Of a stretch of 44,729 nucleotides of DNA, positions 19,181-30,998 are shown piece after piece. This DNA comes from Butyriboletus loyo. Its lineage: Eukaryota; Basidiomycota; Agaricomycetes; Boletales; Boletaceae. A program made the position numbers and the translations under genes. Below the pieces are notes generated by a model. It saw only the letters and a program-made list of their open reading frames with translations. It was not told where the DNA came from and did no database searches. The stretch is from assembly GCA_038093515.1 (NCBI GenBank), contig JBBPSI010000199.1, positions 1 to 44,729 on the forward strand. Reading direction: 5' to 3'. The stretch's first letter is position 1; each line of letters starts with the position of its first letter.

Positions 19181-20509
19181 ATAGAAAAGGAAGAAAAGGA
19201 ATCGGCATCAATTAGTTGCACGACAGTGGCCCAGGATTTCAATGTAATTAGATGGGTTTTCGAGGGATACGTAACATTGTCAAGCGTAATTGACCCCAAT
19301 TCCCCGACCAGAGATCTAACCCATGAAGTGCTACTCACCCTGGGGTCCAATTAAACTAATGCTCTGGGTCATTATGACGCAAGAGGATGTGTTCATACAC
19401 CCAAACAGTCGATTCTCGAATGGGGACCGAGCACACCGGCAGAAATCAAAATTGACAAAGGTGACGCTGAGCGGGGGGCTCTGTGCACAAACCTGGGCGA
19501 GCTGTACGTAGATAGATAGATTGAATCCATGCTTGCACCAGGGCGTTATTGGCCACGGCCATATACATCGGTGACTTGGCGTTTGTGAGGGTTGCAGAAG
19601 TACACTGTCATACAAGCTATCGAGAATGATCATGACAAAATGGAGGTTCCCTTACTTGCTCCTTCGGTATACACGTGAACGGGGGGGCTCAAAATAAGTG
19701 ATACTCACAAAAGAACACAAGAACACCAGGTGACGCTAGAAGAATTGAACGAGGAAAAGTCGAAGTTGAATAAACCCATGTCTGCTGCGATTTTCCATCA
19801 GGTTCTTCGAGCATCACGACCGTGCCACGTAAAGACTTACTAACGCAGAAAAGAAATGGTTCCCGCACATTCAAGTTTGGTCTGTTGGATGAGATCCGGC
19901 AATGAAATCAGACATCTCGCTCAGTACCGGCGACGGATGACGAAACGCATGGTGCTCTGCGCCATCCGCCAGTATTCGCCCCAACCCATTTTCCATCCCT
20001 CACCGGCCCATTTCCGTTGACCACCTCCACCTGTTTTCTTTTTGAGCCAGGATGCGACGTCCCTAACGCCTGGCCACGCCATTCCTTTCTGACCTTTCTG
20101 TCCACGTTTTCCCCCATCTGTCCGTTCCCAAAGTGCATGGGCGGGCAGGTTCGTCCGATACCTCAGGCCTCAACCTTCGCCGTTGGCTCGCCTCCACGGC
20201 ATTTCTATTCGAGTAAATGGGCTACTGGATGGTACGGTCAATCGTTATCCAGGAAACAAGAAGTCGTTGCGCGAGAAATCAATAGATTGGTTTGCGCCCA
20301 CGATGAGGGGGTTACTGACTTCATAACTACTTCCTGTTCCGTTCGCACTTGTGTTAGGCATGAACTTCTGGTATGAACTTCTGTTTACCTAACCGAAGAC
20401 GCGGGACAGGGTCGGGAATCCGCGTCTCGCTCCCCGTCCCGCGAAGGTCCCCTTTGACAGATAACCAAGCTGAGAAAATGCAGCCTCTCTCCCCACTTGC
20501 ATTGCTCGC

Positions 20510-21080
20510 CCGTTGTTCATCTATCCGTCTGGGTTCCCTCAGCCGTGGGGCCGCCCGTGACATGGCTTCCGTGGTCAATATGTATGCTTGTGAACTCACC
20601 GCTGCACTTCGTGTTTTCAGGTCAGGTGCGCGGGTCAGGCTTGAGGAGGGTTGTGGACACCGACAGTTGGCTAGATGATTGGGGGTATATTAATTTGGAT
20701 CGAACCGGACACGTGAGTAGGCCCCACCCACTCCCTGCCTCTTCCATTTTCTCATTGTCGGGTTTCAGTGTCTTTTGACTGTAATCTACCCATCCCATTT
20801 GTTATACGACTGTATGACCAACGATACGCGTATCATATCTCCCTTTTTTGCACCATGTGCAATCTATACAGCCGCATTGCTGCGATACCGCGCCCCCAAT
20901 GTCTCATCACCTTCCCCGGCGGGGTATGGCTCCGCGGAACACGGCTCATTCGACCATCATTCCTATTCCGAGTTGAACGGCGTATATACCAACAGTCCGG
21001 CCGTTTCGAACGGAAGAAGAACATGGGTATTGTTGAAACCCAGTGTCACTTCTATTCGTGGGCGCGTTTGACCCCATAGA
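20510..21080. repeat. Diverged repeat unit 2 in spacer
   Basis: Partner of 18590-19180 in the same order and orientation. An older duplication than the flanking DUF6533 gene copies. Confidence 0.45.
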
Positions 21081-21475
21081 TTGGTTCAATCAACCTTTCG
21101 GGGATTGCACGCGACACAGAACTGCAACGATCATTCTGGGTTCTGTCCTACAGTGATCTGGAAGATCCATCTGGTCCGTCCAATCCTCAGCCCCATTGAA
21201 CACAACTCAGTTTTGTTATTGACCAGCTGACGGCAATCATGTCACGAGGAGCATACGACCTTCTGAAACGAATACTGAACCAAGAGTGAGCTTGAACCTT
21301 GTCCGAGGACTATGGAAAGACCAAGAGGACGACTTCTATGCGGGATGCTGAATGCCAGGGTAGAACTCTTACACCGATGGTTTTTCGCTCACCTGTAAGA
21401 CATTCCTACGAGATCGGTGTAGGCACTGCATTTCCTCACAACCACGACCGCAACCACCATGCGAGACACGCTCCA

Positions 21476-23805
21476 AGTACTTACATGGGCCGATGGATTG
21501 ATAGGCTACCGTGTTTCAAGCGAATAGGGCAACCCTCGAATGCCCGAGCTCATCCCTTTGCGACATGCCGTCATGACACCCACCTGTTAGGAACCTTTGG
21601 TTGTATCGTATACGTTGTTGCTAGCCCTCCAAGATTGTGAACGTGCTGATTGCTACAAAAGCCCTGCGTATGTACTTGTACTTGAAATGATTTGCAGCAC
21701 ATAACAAAATAGCACGTGCAGACAACGTGAAGCTCCCTCGCGCAACTCTCAACATCAGGCCTACATTACGCGTCGCTGGTAAGGCATGCATTGGACTGAA
21801 AAGACAAGGCATATGCATAGGTAAAATAGATATCCGAGTCTCCAAAGTACCACTATTCCAACACCCCAGCGCAAGTGCTCGTCCCCAGCTGCTACCCAAA
21901 CTCCTCGTTCAACGCTGACGTATATCATCCCCCAAAGGTTCGAGTCGAATCGCCCCCGATTCGTTCGTGTCCCATTCCACGACTTGATCCTGTCCTGGGG
22001 TGACATCTGCGAATGCGACCGTGGACGCGACCGTGTTTTCACCGGAAACAGATTGCGATAACACACCGAATCCGGTGTCAACCCCCTCCCAGCGTCCACG
22101 AAGGTCACGGTCATACAGCTCTCGCACGCTGATGATGAATCGAGGCATCATAGGGCATATGATTATGAGAGACAGTAGCCACAAGAAGAGCAGCGAAGTG
22201 CTGTTTTGTGTGGAGTCGGCGATTATATTATGCACATTGTAGAGCGTGTTTCTAGCAGTCCAAAAGAAAATAACCGAGGGGTCAGTTGTTCGGCAAGCAC
22301 TCGAGGGTAGGATGTATGGGGGAATGTAATCATGACGAACGAGAGTGTGGAAAAACGAGACGCACACAAAGAAGTAAATAATTCCATCTCTGACGAGTTG
22401 ATGCATATACCGATTAGGTTGCCACTGCTTGGTTGCTTTGTACATCTCGACCGACTGCTTGCAGGTTTGGATAATAGCGAGAACCAAAAGCATAGCACTG
22501 AGAATAAATCGCGGGATTCTGATATACGTGAAAATCTTGGATGGAAAGTTGATGACACCATTGCAATACGAGACATTCATAAGTTGAACAACTGTGACTG
22601 GAGTAAAGGGTGCAAGGAAACAAAGGGCCACCTTCGTGAGACGCAGTGACACATCCAGTATAGCTCGGGACGTACTAGAGGTGTAGGTGCTGGGATTGTA
22701 GTAAATGCCTGCAACAACAGAGGAACAAATAACCTGTGGCACGTAGATGAACAAGAGGGCCCAAAGAATCCATTTGGATCGATTCCACATTGCATACACA
22801 CGCAGGATCATTACGACTGTGGGAATCATGGTCAAGGGAAGGGATTTAGCGGGTACAGTAACTCACAATCAGCAGCACCAATAAATATTTCAAACGCCCA
22901 GAGATATGCCACCGAGACTATGGAGCCTTTGGAATATCCATGTCTCGTGCGGATAGTGTTGCAGGCAATAAATGAATCTGCTTACATCTATGGAATTGTT
23001 ATCAATATGGTTTTCAATTGTAATTTAGATGCATACGTCTAGACAGAAGACCGTCATCAGCGACAAACAAGGCGCGAAGCAGAAAAACTGACTTTGACGG
23101 GACCAGGGAGAAGGGTAGTACCAACTGCAAACATATCTGATCAGCTCAGTCAACCTCCAATACAATTCTGAACATACAGAACCCATTAAGACTTGATCAT
23201 CGATCAACCATTAGCTGTATAATTTTGTATGCATCATAGCAACAATCGACGTACATAGCGAAAGAAAGACCGAAATAACGAACCTACAGACCTGTGAATT
23301 TAGAATGTGCAATTGGGTTTCCTGAACTTTGACACGCACCAGAACAAACATTGTAGAGACCCGGGTCCAGGGCTTGCGCTGTGAGGCCGTGAGAGACCTA
23401 TCTCGCTCGATAACGGTTGCTTCCTTACCCATACATAGTCTACCTTTGAATACTGTCAGCCCACAGACATGATGCACAGTGAAATAACATGCCTCTCTCG
23501 TAAGAGTGAGGACTGCAGTGGTGGGATTGTAATGGTCACTTCAGTGTGAAAAGGATAGCATGTGCACTGACAGCATCACTCACAATAATCGTACACAACA
23601 GCAGCAACGAGAATAACTGCGCAGGTCTATAAGATTAAGCATTGACGGAAGGTATGAGCGAGCGCACGGGATACATAGTCATTCAACTGGATAAGCTCCA
23701 AAGCGGCCTGCAGGTCAGAGGACATGAGAAAGATTCAGAGTCGAAGAGAGGGAGGTTTTCCAGTGATTCAGTGATGAGTTTCCGGGCTGCTGGCAGTTGT
23801 GTATC
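21476..23805. repeat. Segmental duplication, copy B
   Basis: Direct-repeat partner of 15020-17355. Homology starts near AGTACTTACATGGGCC and fades after the exon 1 leader (near 23805). Confidence 0.9.
21909..23725 (-). pseudogene. DUF6533-like multi-pass membrane protein, copy B (stop in exon 1)
   Basis: Same exon plan as copy A. Exon 1 is 23725-23584 (MSSDLQAALELIQLNDYVSR... to VVYDYC). Then come VDYVW, RKPWTRVSTMFVL, VRYFGLSFAMYVDC, an exon near 22870-22965 (SFIACNTIRTRHGYSKG...FIGAADC) and a long terminal exon to 21909. The terminal frame is 308 codons with about five hydrophobic helices and ends in RELYDRDLRGRWEGVDTGFGVLSQ plus an acidic tail. A GT-AG intron of about 89 bases may be retained inside that long frame (LVRHDY... 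to the codons before NTLYNV). The exon that is frameshifted in copy A is intact here, but exon 1 has TAG (about codon 33) where copy A has TAC. If the TAG is real, both copies are broken. Confidence 0.75.
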
Positions 23806-24828
23806 ACGAGTTTCGAACATGTTTGATCCTTAAACGTTTGACAGGTTTGCATGTGATGTCCCCCGGGAGACGCCTGGATAGTGTTGCCGCGGGGGGTCGG
23901 GCTAGTGTTACCGTCGAAGCGAATTAGCTTCGAGGTTCGTTTGGTTGACTAACGAATATGGTCATGATTCGGAGTAGAATAGTTTGAGCGGTAGACTCCT
24001 AAATTATAGATTTCTAATTGGTTGGGCAGACGGACCGTATTCAGGGTACTTCGTCTTGGCTTCGAGAAGACGCTTCGCTTGCCCTCGACACGACGAACTG
24101 ACTCGAATTTGGCAGTTCTCTTCGCCTCGCGGCAACACTAGCTCACCCGAGCTGACCAAGCTGTTCGCCACGACTGCGACCCCCGGACACCGAGTGCCGT
24201 CGCAGGCTCTTCCTGCCAGGATGGAGGGTGCTCCTCGATCCCTCCTGAAAAACCTCGGTCTCGTCATTGGCTGTTTACGGTCTCCTCGTCAAGCTAGTAG
24301 GGGGCTATTTCGCGTGAGCCCACTGTGCTTCCTCTTTCACCTGCACCTTGATTGTGGGGCATACTCTCTGCTCCGCTGCAATGGGAGTACACGGTTTATG
24401 GGAGGTATGTGACCCTGTCATGATGTGCATGTTTCACTGATCTCACATCACATGTCACATGTCACACATCACACATCACACTACTCTCCTGTGTTAGTTC
24501 TTCAAGCCTGCTGCTGATGAGGCATCTCTGCCCTCCCTCTTGCTCAAAAATTGCTATGAAGGCCCTGCCCTGCATGCTGGGGTGGATGTTCACATAATGT
24601 AGTTGCATTGTCATGTAGCACATGGCCACCCCAGGTTGACATTATTACTTGGTAGATTGGCACCCTGTGGCAGGCCCATGGGTGAGTTAGGAATACACTG
24701 ATGGCAGGGCCTGCCTGAAGAACAAAGTGGCATTGACAAATGGGCCCACAGGGTGGGGAGATGGAGGGCATATGATTCTCACTTGGGTGAGCCTGCCTAT
24801 GGGTCAATGGAGGGCATACACTAGAGAT
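23806..24828. other. Intergenic, with short tandem repeat
   Basis: No convincing gene. 24453-24484 is a CACATCACA/CACATGTCA microsatellite-like run. GGAGGGCATA occurs twice (near 24763 and 24810). A GC-rich stretch (23870-24420) contains an open plus frame of 142 codons (23984-24412) with no motif I know. Confidence 0.5.
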
Positions 24829-25243
24829 TGTTATGGTAGTGGACTACTTATTTTCTCCTCTACCATTTGGACTACTGTTTTCTCCTAGACTTTGTCTAGT
24901 CTTCTTTGAATGGCTCAACTGTTCTGCTTAGTCACCACTTCCTGCACTTGGATGCTGTTTCCTCCATACTCCAGAACATTCTAAAGTATTCTGTCCTCTT
25001 TCGTCTTTACGACTCATGTGACCCGGTTGGGTCATGGTCTGTGTGCAGACCCCCATAGTATATAAACCCAGATACAACACCCTTGTAACTTATCTAGTTC
25101 TACACAGTCTTCTGCTAGCAATTAGTTTCACTCCAGACTCTTAGTGTGCGCACTAAGACATAGTCTGAGCAACATCTCCTATGAGTCCTGCAGCTACTCC
25201 AGAGTGCCACCTAGTGTTCTAGTTGTTAGTGCCCAGCATAACA
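24829..25243 (+). repeat. Family A LTR, diverged (5' LTR of copy 2)
   Basis: 415 bp, TGTTATG...CATAACA, with both CpG-bearing ends decayed. Followed by AAAGAACTAGATC, the same self-complementary primer site as in the complete element. Confidence 0.9.
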
Positions 25244-25300
25244 AAAGAACTAGATCTTCCTCTTGCTTCTGCTTCTCAGCAGTAAAGCCACCCTCCCCTC

Positions 25301-26608
25301 TTGCCCACCATTACCACCCCACACTCAAGATGTGTCAGTTGCTCTTTCCATGTTCCATCCCCTGAACTGGAACCCATCGTCATTGACAATCCATCGCTGC
25401 CTAGATCCCCTACCCAACCAGACCCTCAGCCCCAGCCTGACCCACAACCCTCTTACCAACCCTCTTACCAGGGTTTAGGGCAAGGATCTGAACCAGCAGC
25501 AGATGATGACGAGTACAACAGTGACTATCTTGATGACACTCCTCATGCCTCGCGTTCCCCGTCCCCTCCATACCATTCCCCCTCATTACCTCCCGATGAC
25601 AACGACATGTCCAGAGAAGGAAAGAATACCATTCCCAAAGACTTCAGTGGCCTGAATGAGGATCCATCCCAATGGCTCCTCACCATGTGAACCTACTTCG
25701 CAATGAACCCCACTGCTTTCCCCAATGATGAAAAAAAGATCAGGACCCTGCTCACCAAGATGAGCAAAGGAAAAGGAAAGATGTTCGCAGAGGGATGGAT
25801 GAAACTCAACCTTGATGGACACCCCACAGAAGCACAGAAGGAATTCAAAATGGTCTGCAAGGACTTTGAGAGAGTCTTCCACCCCTTTGACATTGGAGAA
25901 AGAGTGCATATTGACCTGGGGAACCTCATTCAGAACAAAGCCAATTGCCATGATGATTACAATACTTACATCTCAGAGTTCCAGCTCCTCACTGCTAAGT
26001 CAGGGATCACCAACGAGAAAGTGCTAATTGAATGGTTCATCAGAGGTCTTGACCCTTGCCTCACCAAGTCCATCCTCTCTTGCGAGAAAGTTCCCACCAC
26101 ACTCCACAGCTGGGCTGATAAGGCTTCTGCCTTCCATGCCCAATATCAACGAATTGGTGACCTGTGTGCCAGAAAACACCACATTCCCACTTTCTTGTCC
26201 TCCCCCTCAAAAGCATTGTCCAGCCAAAGGGACCCAAATGCCATGGATGTTGATGTGATACGACTTACTCTAGTACAATGTGCGGAGTACATGAAGCAGA
26301 GCAAATGCTTCATATGCCATCAAGTTGGATGTTGCTCTTCAAACCATCCACGCCCCCCTTGCAATGGGCAGAGCTCCCGTGGCCCTCCTCCTCATCCCCC
26401 TTGCAATCCACAATGTGCACATGTCACCATCATCACATCACCCACACCAAAGCCCTCTCCCCTCATTGACTATTTGTCCAAGCTAAAGGGACGAGGCACT
26501 CTGCAAGACGAAGTCTTGGAAGTACTCCAAGCCTGTTTCGCCAATGATAAAGAGAAAGTACCCATTGCAACTGGAGTAATGGCTGAAGCATGGCCCAAGG
26601 ATTTTTAG
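25301..26608 (+). pseudogene. gag: Gag, copy 2 (in-frame stop)
   Basis: Homologue of gag at 5950-6945, including the conserved AUG-less N-terminal extension (PSYQP, QGLGQ and RSPSPPY blocks) upstream of the Met at 25607. A TGA at 25688-25690 replaces an Arg codon at the ...WLL(A/T)M position. The rest is open to 26608. The permuted knuckle is kept (CFICHQVGCCSSNH). Many Arg codons have become Cys, His, Gln or Trp. Confidence 0.85.
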
Positions 26609-28198
26609 AAGAGAGGGAAGTTTTAACATCTTTGCCTCTCCATACTCTCGCCCCCTGTAGTTTTATCAAACCCCAATGTACAATCAATTTGAGTTCCTGT
26701 GTCAATATTCACACACAAAGGGGGTCAAATTGTTGACACATTCGCCCTGATGGACAGTGGCACAAGTGGATGTTTCATAGACCGGGATCTAGTGAAACAA
26801 AAGAGATTGCCAATGGAATGGCTACCAAAACCACTCTGTGCAGAATGTGGACAGATCAAATAACCAAGGAGGAGTTATCTGTCACAAAGTCTCCATCTCC
26901 ATCCAAGTAGGAGAAACTGAGGAAGAACAGAGTTTTCTAGTCCTCAACATTGGTAGAGAAAACATGATCCTGGGCTTACCATGGCTTTGCAAAGCAAACC
27001 TGGTAATAGATTAGGCCACTGGCCATATCAATCTCCCAGATCAAGTAAAGAAACCCCAACATGACTCGCCTAGGGCAGTCGCCCAGCATTACCTGGTATG
27101 GTACCTAGAATTGGACCCAGACTCCAAGATCACCAAGCTCTGGAAGAAGCGAGTAGATGCTTCAGCAAAGGACGCCTACCCTGTTAGAAAGGCCACCATC
27201 ACCACTGAGATTGCCTCTCAGGTTGTCAAGGAGAAGGCAGTTCTCCCAACCCCATTCAAATCCTTCACAGACATTTTTGACAAAAAGAATACTGAGGAGT
27301 TACCCCCATCCAGATCTTTTGACCATGCCATAGACCTCAACAAGGACTTCATCCCCAAAGTTGCCAAAGTCTACCCTCTAAATCTGAAGGAATCTGAGGT
27401 GTGCAAAGCCTTCATTGAAGAATACCTTAAATCTGGAAAGATCACTCCCTCCAAGTCTCCCCAAGCAGCACCTTTCTTCTTTGTTTCCAAGAAGGACAGC
27501 TTGCCACGTCCCTGTCAGGACTACTGCTACCTAAACTCCCATATGGTCAAGAACACCTATCCTCTCCCTCTGATCTCCAACCTCGTTGACTGTCTCAAAG
27601 GGTCGAAAATCTTTATAAAGATGGATATCTGCTGGGGATACAACAACATCTTCATCAAGCTGAATGACTGATGGAAAGCGGTGTTCATCACTCCCCAAGG
27701 GCTGTTCGAACTGACTGTAATGTTCTTCAGACTCTGCAATTCCCCTGCCACATTCCAAGCGCTTATGGACCACATCTTCAGCGATCTTATGGCTGAAGGA
27801 TGGCTAATCATCTACATGGACAACCTCTTAATTCACTCAGCCACCACAAAAGAACAAGAAGAATGGACCATTCAGGTTTTGCAGAGACTTTGTGAACACA
27901 AGCTATTCCTTAAACTGGAGAAGTGCTCCTTCGACACTGAAGAAGTTGAATACCTCAGGATGACAATCCAAGAAGGACAGGTCAAAATGGACCTGACCAA
28001 ATTGAAGGCAATCCACAAATGGAACCCCCCTACCTTGGTGAAGGCAGTTGGGTCCTTTATTGGATTCTGTAACTTCTACTGCAGGTTCATCCAGGATTTC
28101 TCATATATCGCTAAGCTGCTCCATGACTTGACAAAGAAAGGAGATCCCTGGGCCTGGACACCTGCTTGTGAGAATGCTTTTCAAGTGATCAAGCAGTC
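26590..28198 (+). pseudogene. pol: Pol, copy 2 (protease and RT, truncated at RNase H)
   Basis: Protease motif MDSGTSGCFIDRD near 26750. Frameshifts and stops around 26850-27110. The RT frame runs 27111-27671, with TGA at 27669 in place of an Arg codon, then 27681-28198. The YMDD motif reads YMDN (near 27820), so a catalytic Asp is lost. The frame ends at ...QVIKQS, where the LTR starts without a polypurine tract. Confidence 0.85.
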
Positions 28199-28607
28199 TG
28201 TTACGGTAGTGGTATACTTTTTCTCTCCATTACCACTTGGACTACTACATTCTCCTAGCCTTCTGCTAGTTCCCTTTGAACGGTATGACCATTCGGATTA
28301 GTCATCTTTTCCCGCACTTGGACACTATTTCTTTCATACTCCAGAACATTCTCGAGTATTCCTTCCACTTTAGTCTCTATGATTCACGCAACCCAATCGG
28401 GGTCATGGTCTGTGCGCAGACTCTTGTACTATATAAACCCAGCCTCTGTACAGTTGTAACTTATCTATGCAGTAACCTGCTAGCAATTAGTTTCACTCCA
28501 GACTCTTAGTGTGTGCACTAAGACATAGTCTGAGCATCGTCTCCCGAGTCCTGTGGCTACTCCAGAGTGCTGCCTAGTGTTCTAGTTGTTAGCGCACCAG
28601 CATAACA
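28199..28607 (+). repeat. Family A LTR at the 3' side of copy 2
   Basis: 409 bp, TGTTACG...CATAACA. Clearly different from the LTR at 24829 and with more CpG retained, so it may be a later solo LTR whose right flank was rearranged. The five bases before it (CAGTC) and after it (GAATG) do not match. Confidence 0.85.
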
Positions 28608-28859
28608 GAATGTAGATGAGGAGATGGATGATGGCACCAGGGAGGCACCACATTGGATACATATCATATGTATATATCCTATCATTGTACAATAATTTTC
28701 TCCCAAATGACAGTGCTGCCTACAGCGGGTATTTACTTAAATTAATGGACTTGGAGGTGGCCTCAAAAATGAAAAGCAAAAACTGCAGAGCAACATATAT
28801 TTCACCCAGCTAAATACAATCTATCTAGAGGCTATGAAATGCCATACATGTAGAGGACA
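28608..28859. other. Edge of KDZ-type element, non-coding
   Basis: AT-rich, with one short open frame and no motif. It sits between the gypsy copy 2 LTR and the divergent hypothetical protein. Confidence 0.4.
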
Positions 28860-30998
28860 TCATCTTGGCTTCTTAGTTGCCAGCTGGATGGTGTCTTGGG
28901 TGGGCCGCTGTTTCGACTTCCTTTTGATAGGCATTTCCATGTTTGCATCAGTGGGTATCATGGGCTTGCGGGCCCACAATGATCTGTGCCCACCTTCCTG
29001 GAGGGCAGCCACCACTCCTTCTCCATGTGCATCCAATAATGTGTGCTGCCGCTTGGCTGCGGGTGGTGTTATGGGGTCTGGTGGGGATGGATGACGATGC
29101 GCTGAATCCCCAACCATTTCATGTTGCAGTGGGCCATGCACAGAATGTGACCACTTCGCATTCCTTGGTGCTGCAGCTGTGAGGCGGCATGGTATTGAAG
29201 GCACCAACACAGGCAGGTGGTCTGTTGGGCGCCTCAATGCAGTTGTGGCAAGGTCAAGGGCGGGTAAGGTCTCTGTGGTGGCATCATCAGCAGATGGCTT
29301 CCTGAGTACCGACTGCATTGGAGCAGGCAGGTAGATTCTGCGTGCCCTTCCTCCTGCAATACCCAGCTCCGCAGGGGCGATATGCTGTGCCCTTCCCACA
29401 GGCGCCACTGAAGTTGGAGCGATGGGCAGCTCAACAGGATGTTGGGGAGGATTTACACTCCCCTCTGACAATGCATCTATGATCCATTTAACACTACAGT
29501 TGTATAAGCGTGTAGGTTACGCACCTGTTTCATTGAGCAGATGGGGTGCCTAAGATCTCTGCCCTTCCATTGTGCCTTCAGGAGTGTGTCTGGCATTCCC
29601 ATATGTCCGCTTGGGGTTGTAGACCTTCATGTGGCCTGATGACTCCTTGACACCACCTGCCCTATTGATTGATTGCTCGGCGATGGATGGTATTTCACCC
29701 CCACCCTTGCCATTGCGCCTACCATTTCCCCCAGCCTCCATGCAACTCACAGGCTCTGCAGCACATTTGTGGGCATTCCCTAGTCCTTGCACATTGCTGC
29801 ACACAATCCTGGAGGGCCCTGCATGCAGATCCACTGCCGCCTCCATGCACTGCTCACTACCATGCCCTCGCCCACCCCTAGAACCTTGTATGACTGCCTC
29901 CTCAAGCTTACCTGCATCGTTAAGCCAATGGTGGAAGCCGAATACATCATTGGGATAGTTCTCCTGGCGCCTGCAGATGAATTGTAGGAAGCGGAGCACA
30001 TCCGCTGCCCTCATATGGCTGGGATCATCAGGGAATTCAAAGTCAGAGGGGAGATGCTCTGCAGACATGAGCTCATGAGCATGAGCAGGAAGCTTCTTGA
30101 ATGGCATGTTTGCAGAGGGCCGCCCACAAGCCCTTCCTGATGACTATGAAGGGCTGGTAGATCAGATATGTAGAGCAGCGCTTACGATAGTGAAATGTGA
30201 GGAACCCATGGACCATCAACTGCAGGGTTCCTCTGGAGGCAGATTCCAAGGGCCCGATCCAAGTGGATCCATCCTCGCAGGTTATGGCAGCAACATGATC
30301 AATCTTCCTTGCCCGCTGCACATTTGCCTTCTTCTCCTTGGGCTCATCATCTGCTGCATCGTCATCTGAAAAATCCTCAATAATTTGGAAGTTCACCCCA
30401 ATGAATTCTTCCCAATCTGGGGCGGCCTTCTTGATGTGTGTGAACTCCTCTTCATTGTGGATCTCCTTATTGAAGTCGCCACTGAGATGCTTTAGTATCT
30501 ATAGGAAGGGTGAGATGTGTATTTGACATACACAGTGGTTACCATCTGACCCTTGTCATCCTTCCATCCTGCCAGCAATACTATCTGCATTCCACATGCC
30601 CGCCATATTTCCAGAGCAAATTCCCTGAAGATGGCACCCCCATATCTGGTGGCATTTCTAGACTTCACTCAGCTCTCCTGAATGTGGGATGAAGTGGCTT
30701 CTACTCACCTTGCCTTAACCCCATCTGGTGGGCCCCGCTCCAAATTCCACTCTGCTGCAGTTGCTTCCACCTCCTCAAGCTCCACTTCTGTCAGCTCCTT
30801 CATAACATTGCAAACTGCCTTCTGATATACTGACAGTGCACCTGTGGACCCCAAGGTCTTCCCATAGCGGCCTTTGATAAGGTTGTTTATCTCTTCCTTT
30901 CGTAGCTCTTGAATCACTGATTTCACTTTCCATGAGTGGCCAACCTTGATGCGACTGTGATTCGCCCCACTGTGGCATTGATTGTACAACCAGCCTTT

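Larger units (their letters stand above)
17356..21475. other. Spacer between duplicates, no recognisable gene
   Basis: Only short open frames (up to about 120 codons) on both strands, none with a motif I recognise. Pyrimidine-rich patches with AG ends and GT-rich donors suggest possible spliced exons. One minus-strand block near 19510-19600 reads TNAKSPMYMAVANNALV in one frame. The region is not obviously transposon-derived. It contains a diverged internal repeat (see 18590 and 20510). Confidence 0.5.
24829..28607 (+). mobile_element. Gypsy chromovirus copy 2, decayed, missing 3' interior
   Basis: 5' LTR, primer site, gag and the first half of pol, then an abrupt join to an LTR at 28199. The pol 3' half, ORF3 and polypurine tract are absent. 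Flanks GAGAT and GAATG do not match, so the two LTRs may come from different events. Many codons that are CpG in the complete copy read TpG or CpA here. Confidence 0.85.

Noticed and set aside
24453..24484. Possible CRISPR-like array
   Set aside because: A simple CACATCACA-type microsatellite with no spacers, in a eukaryotic genome.
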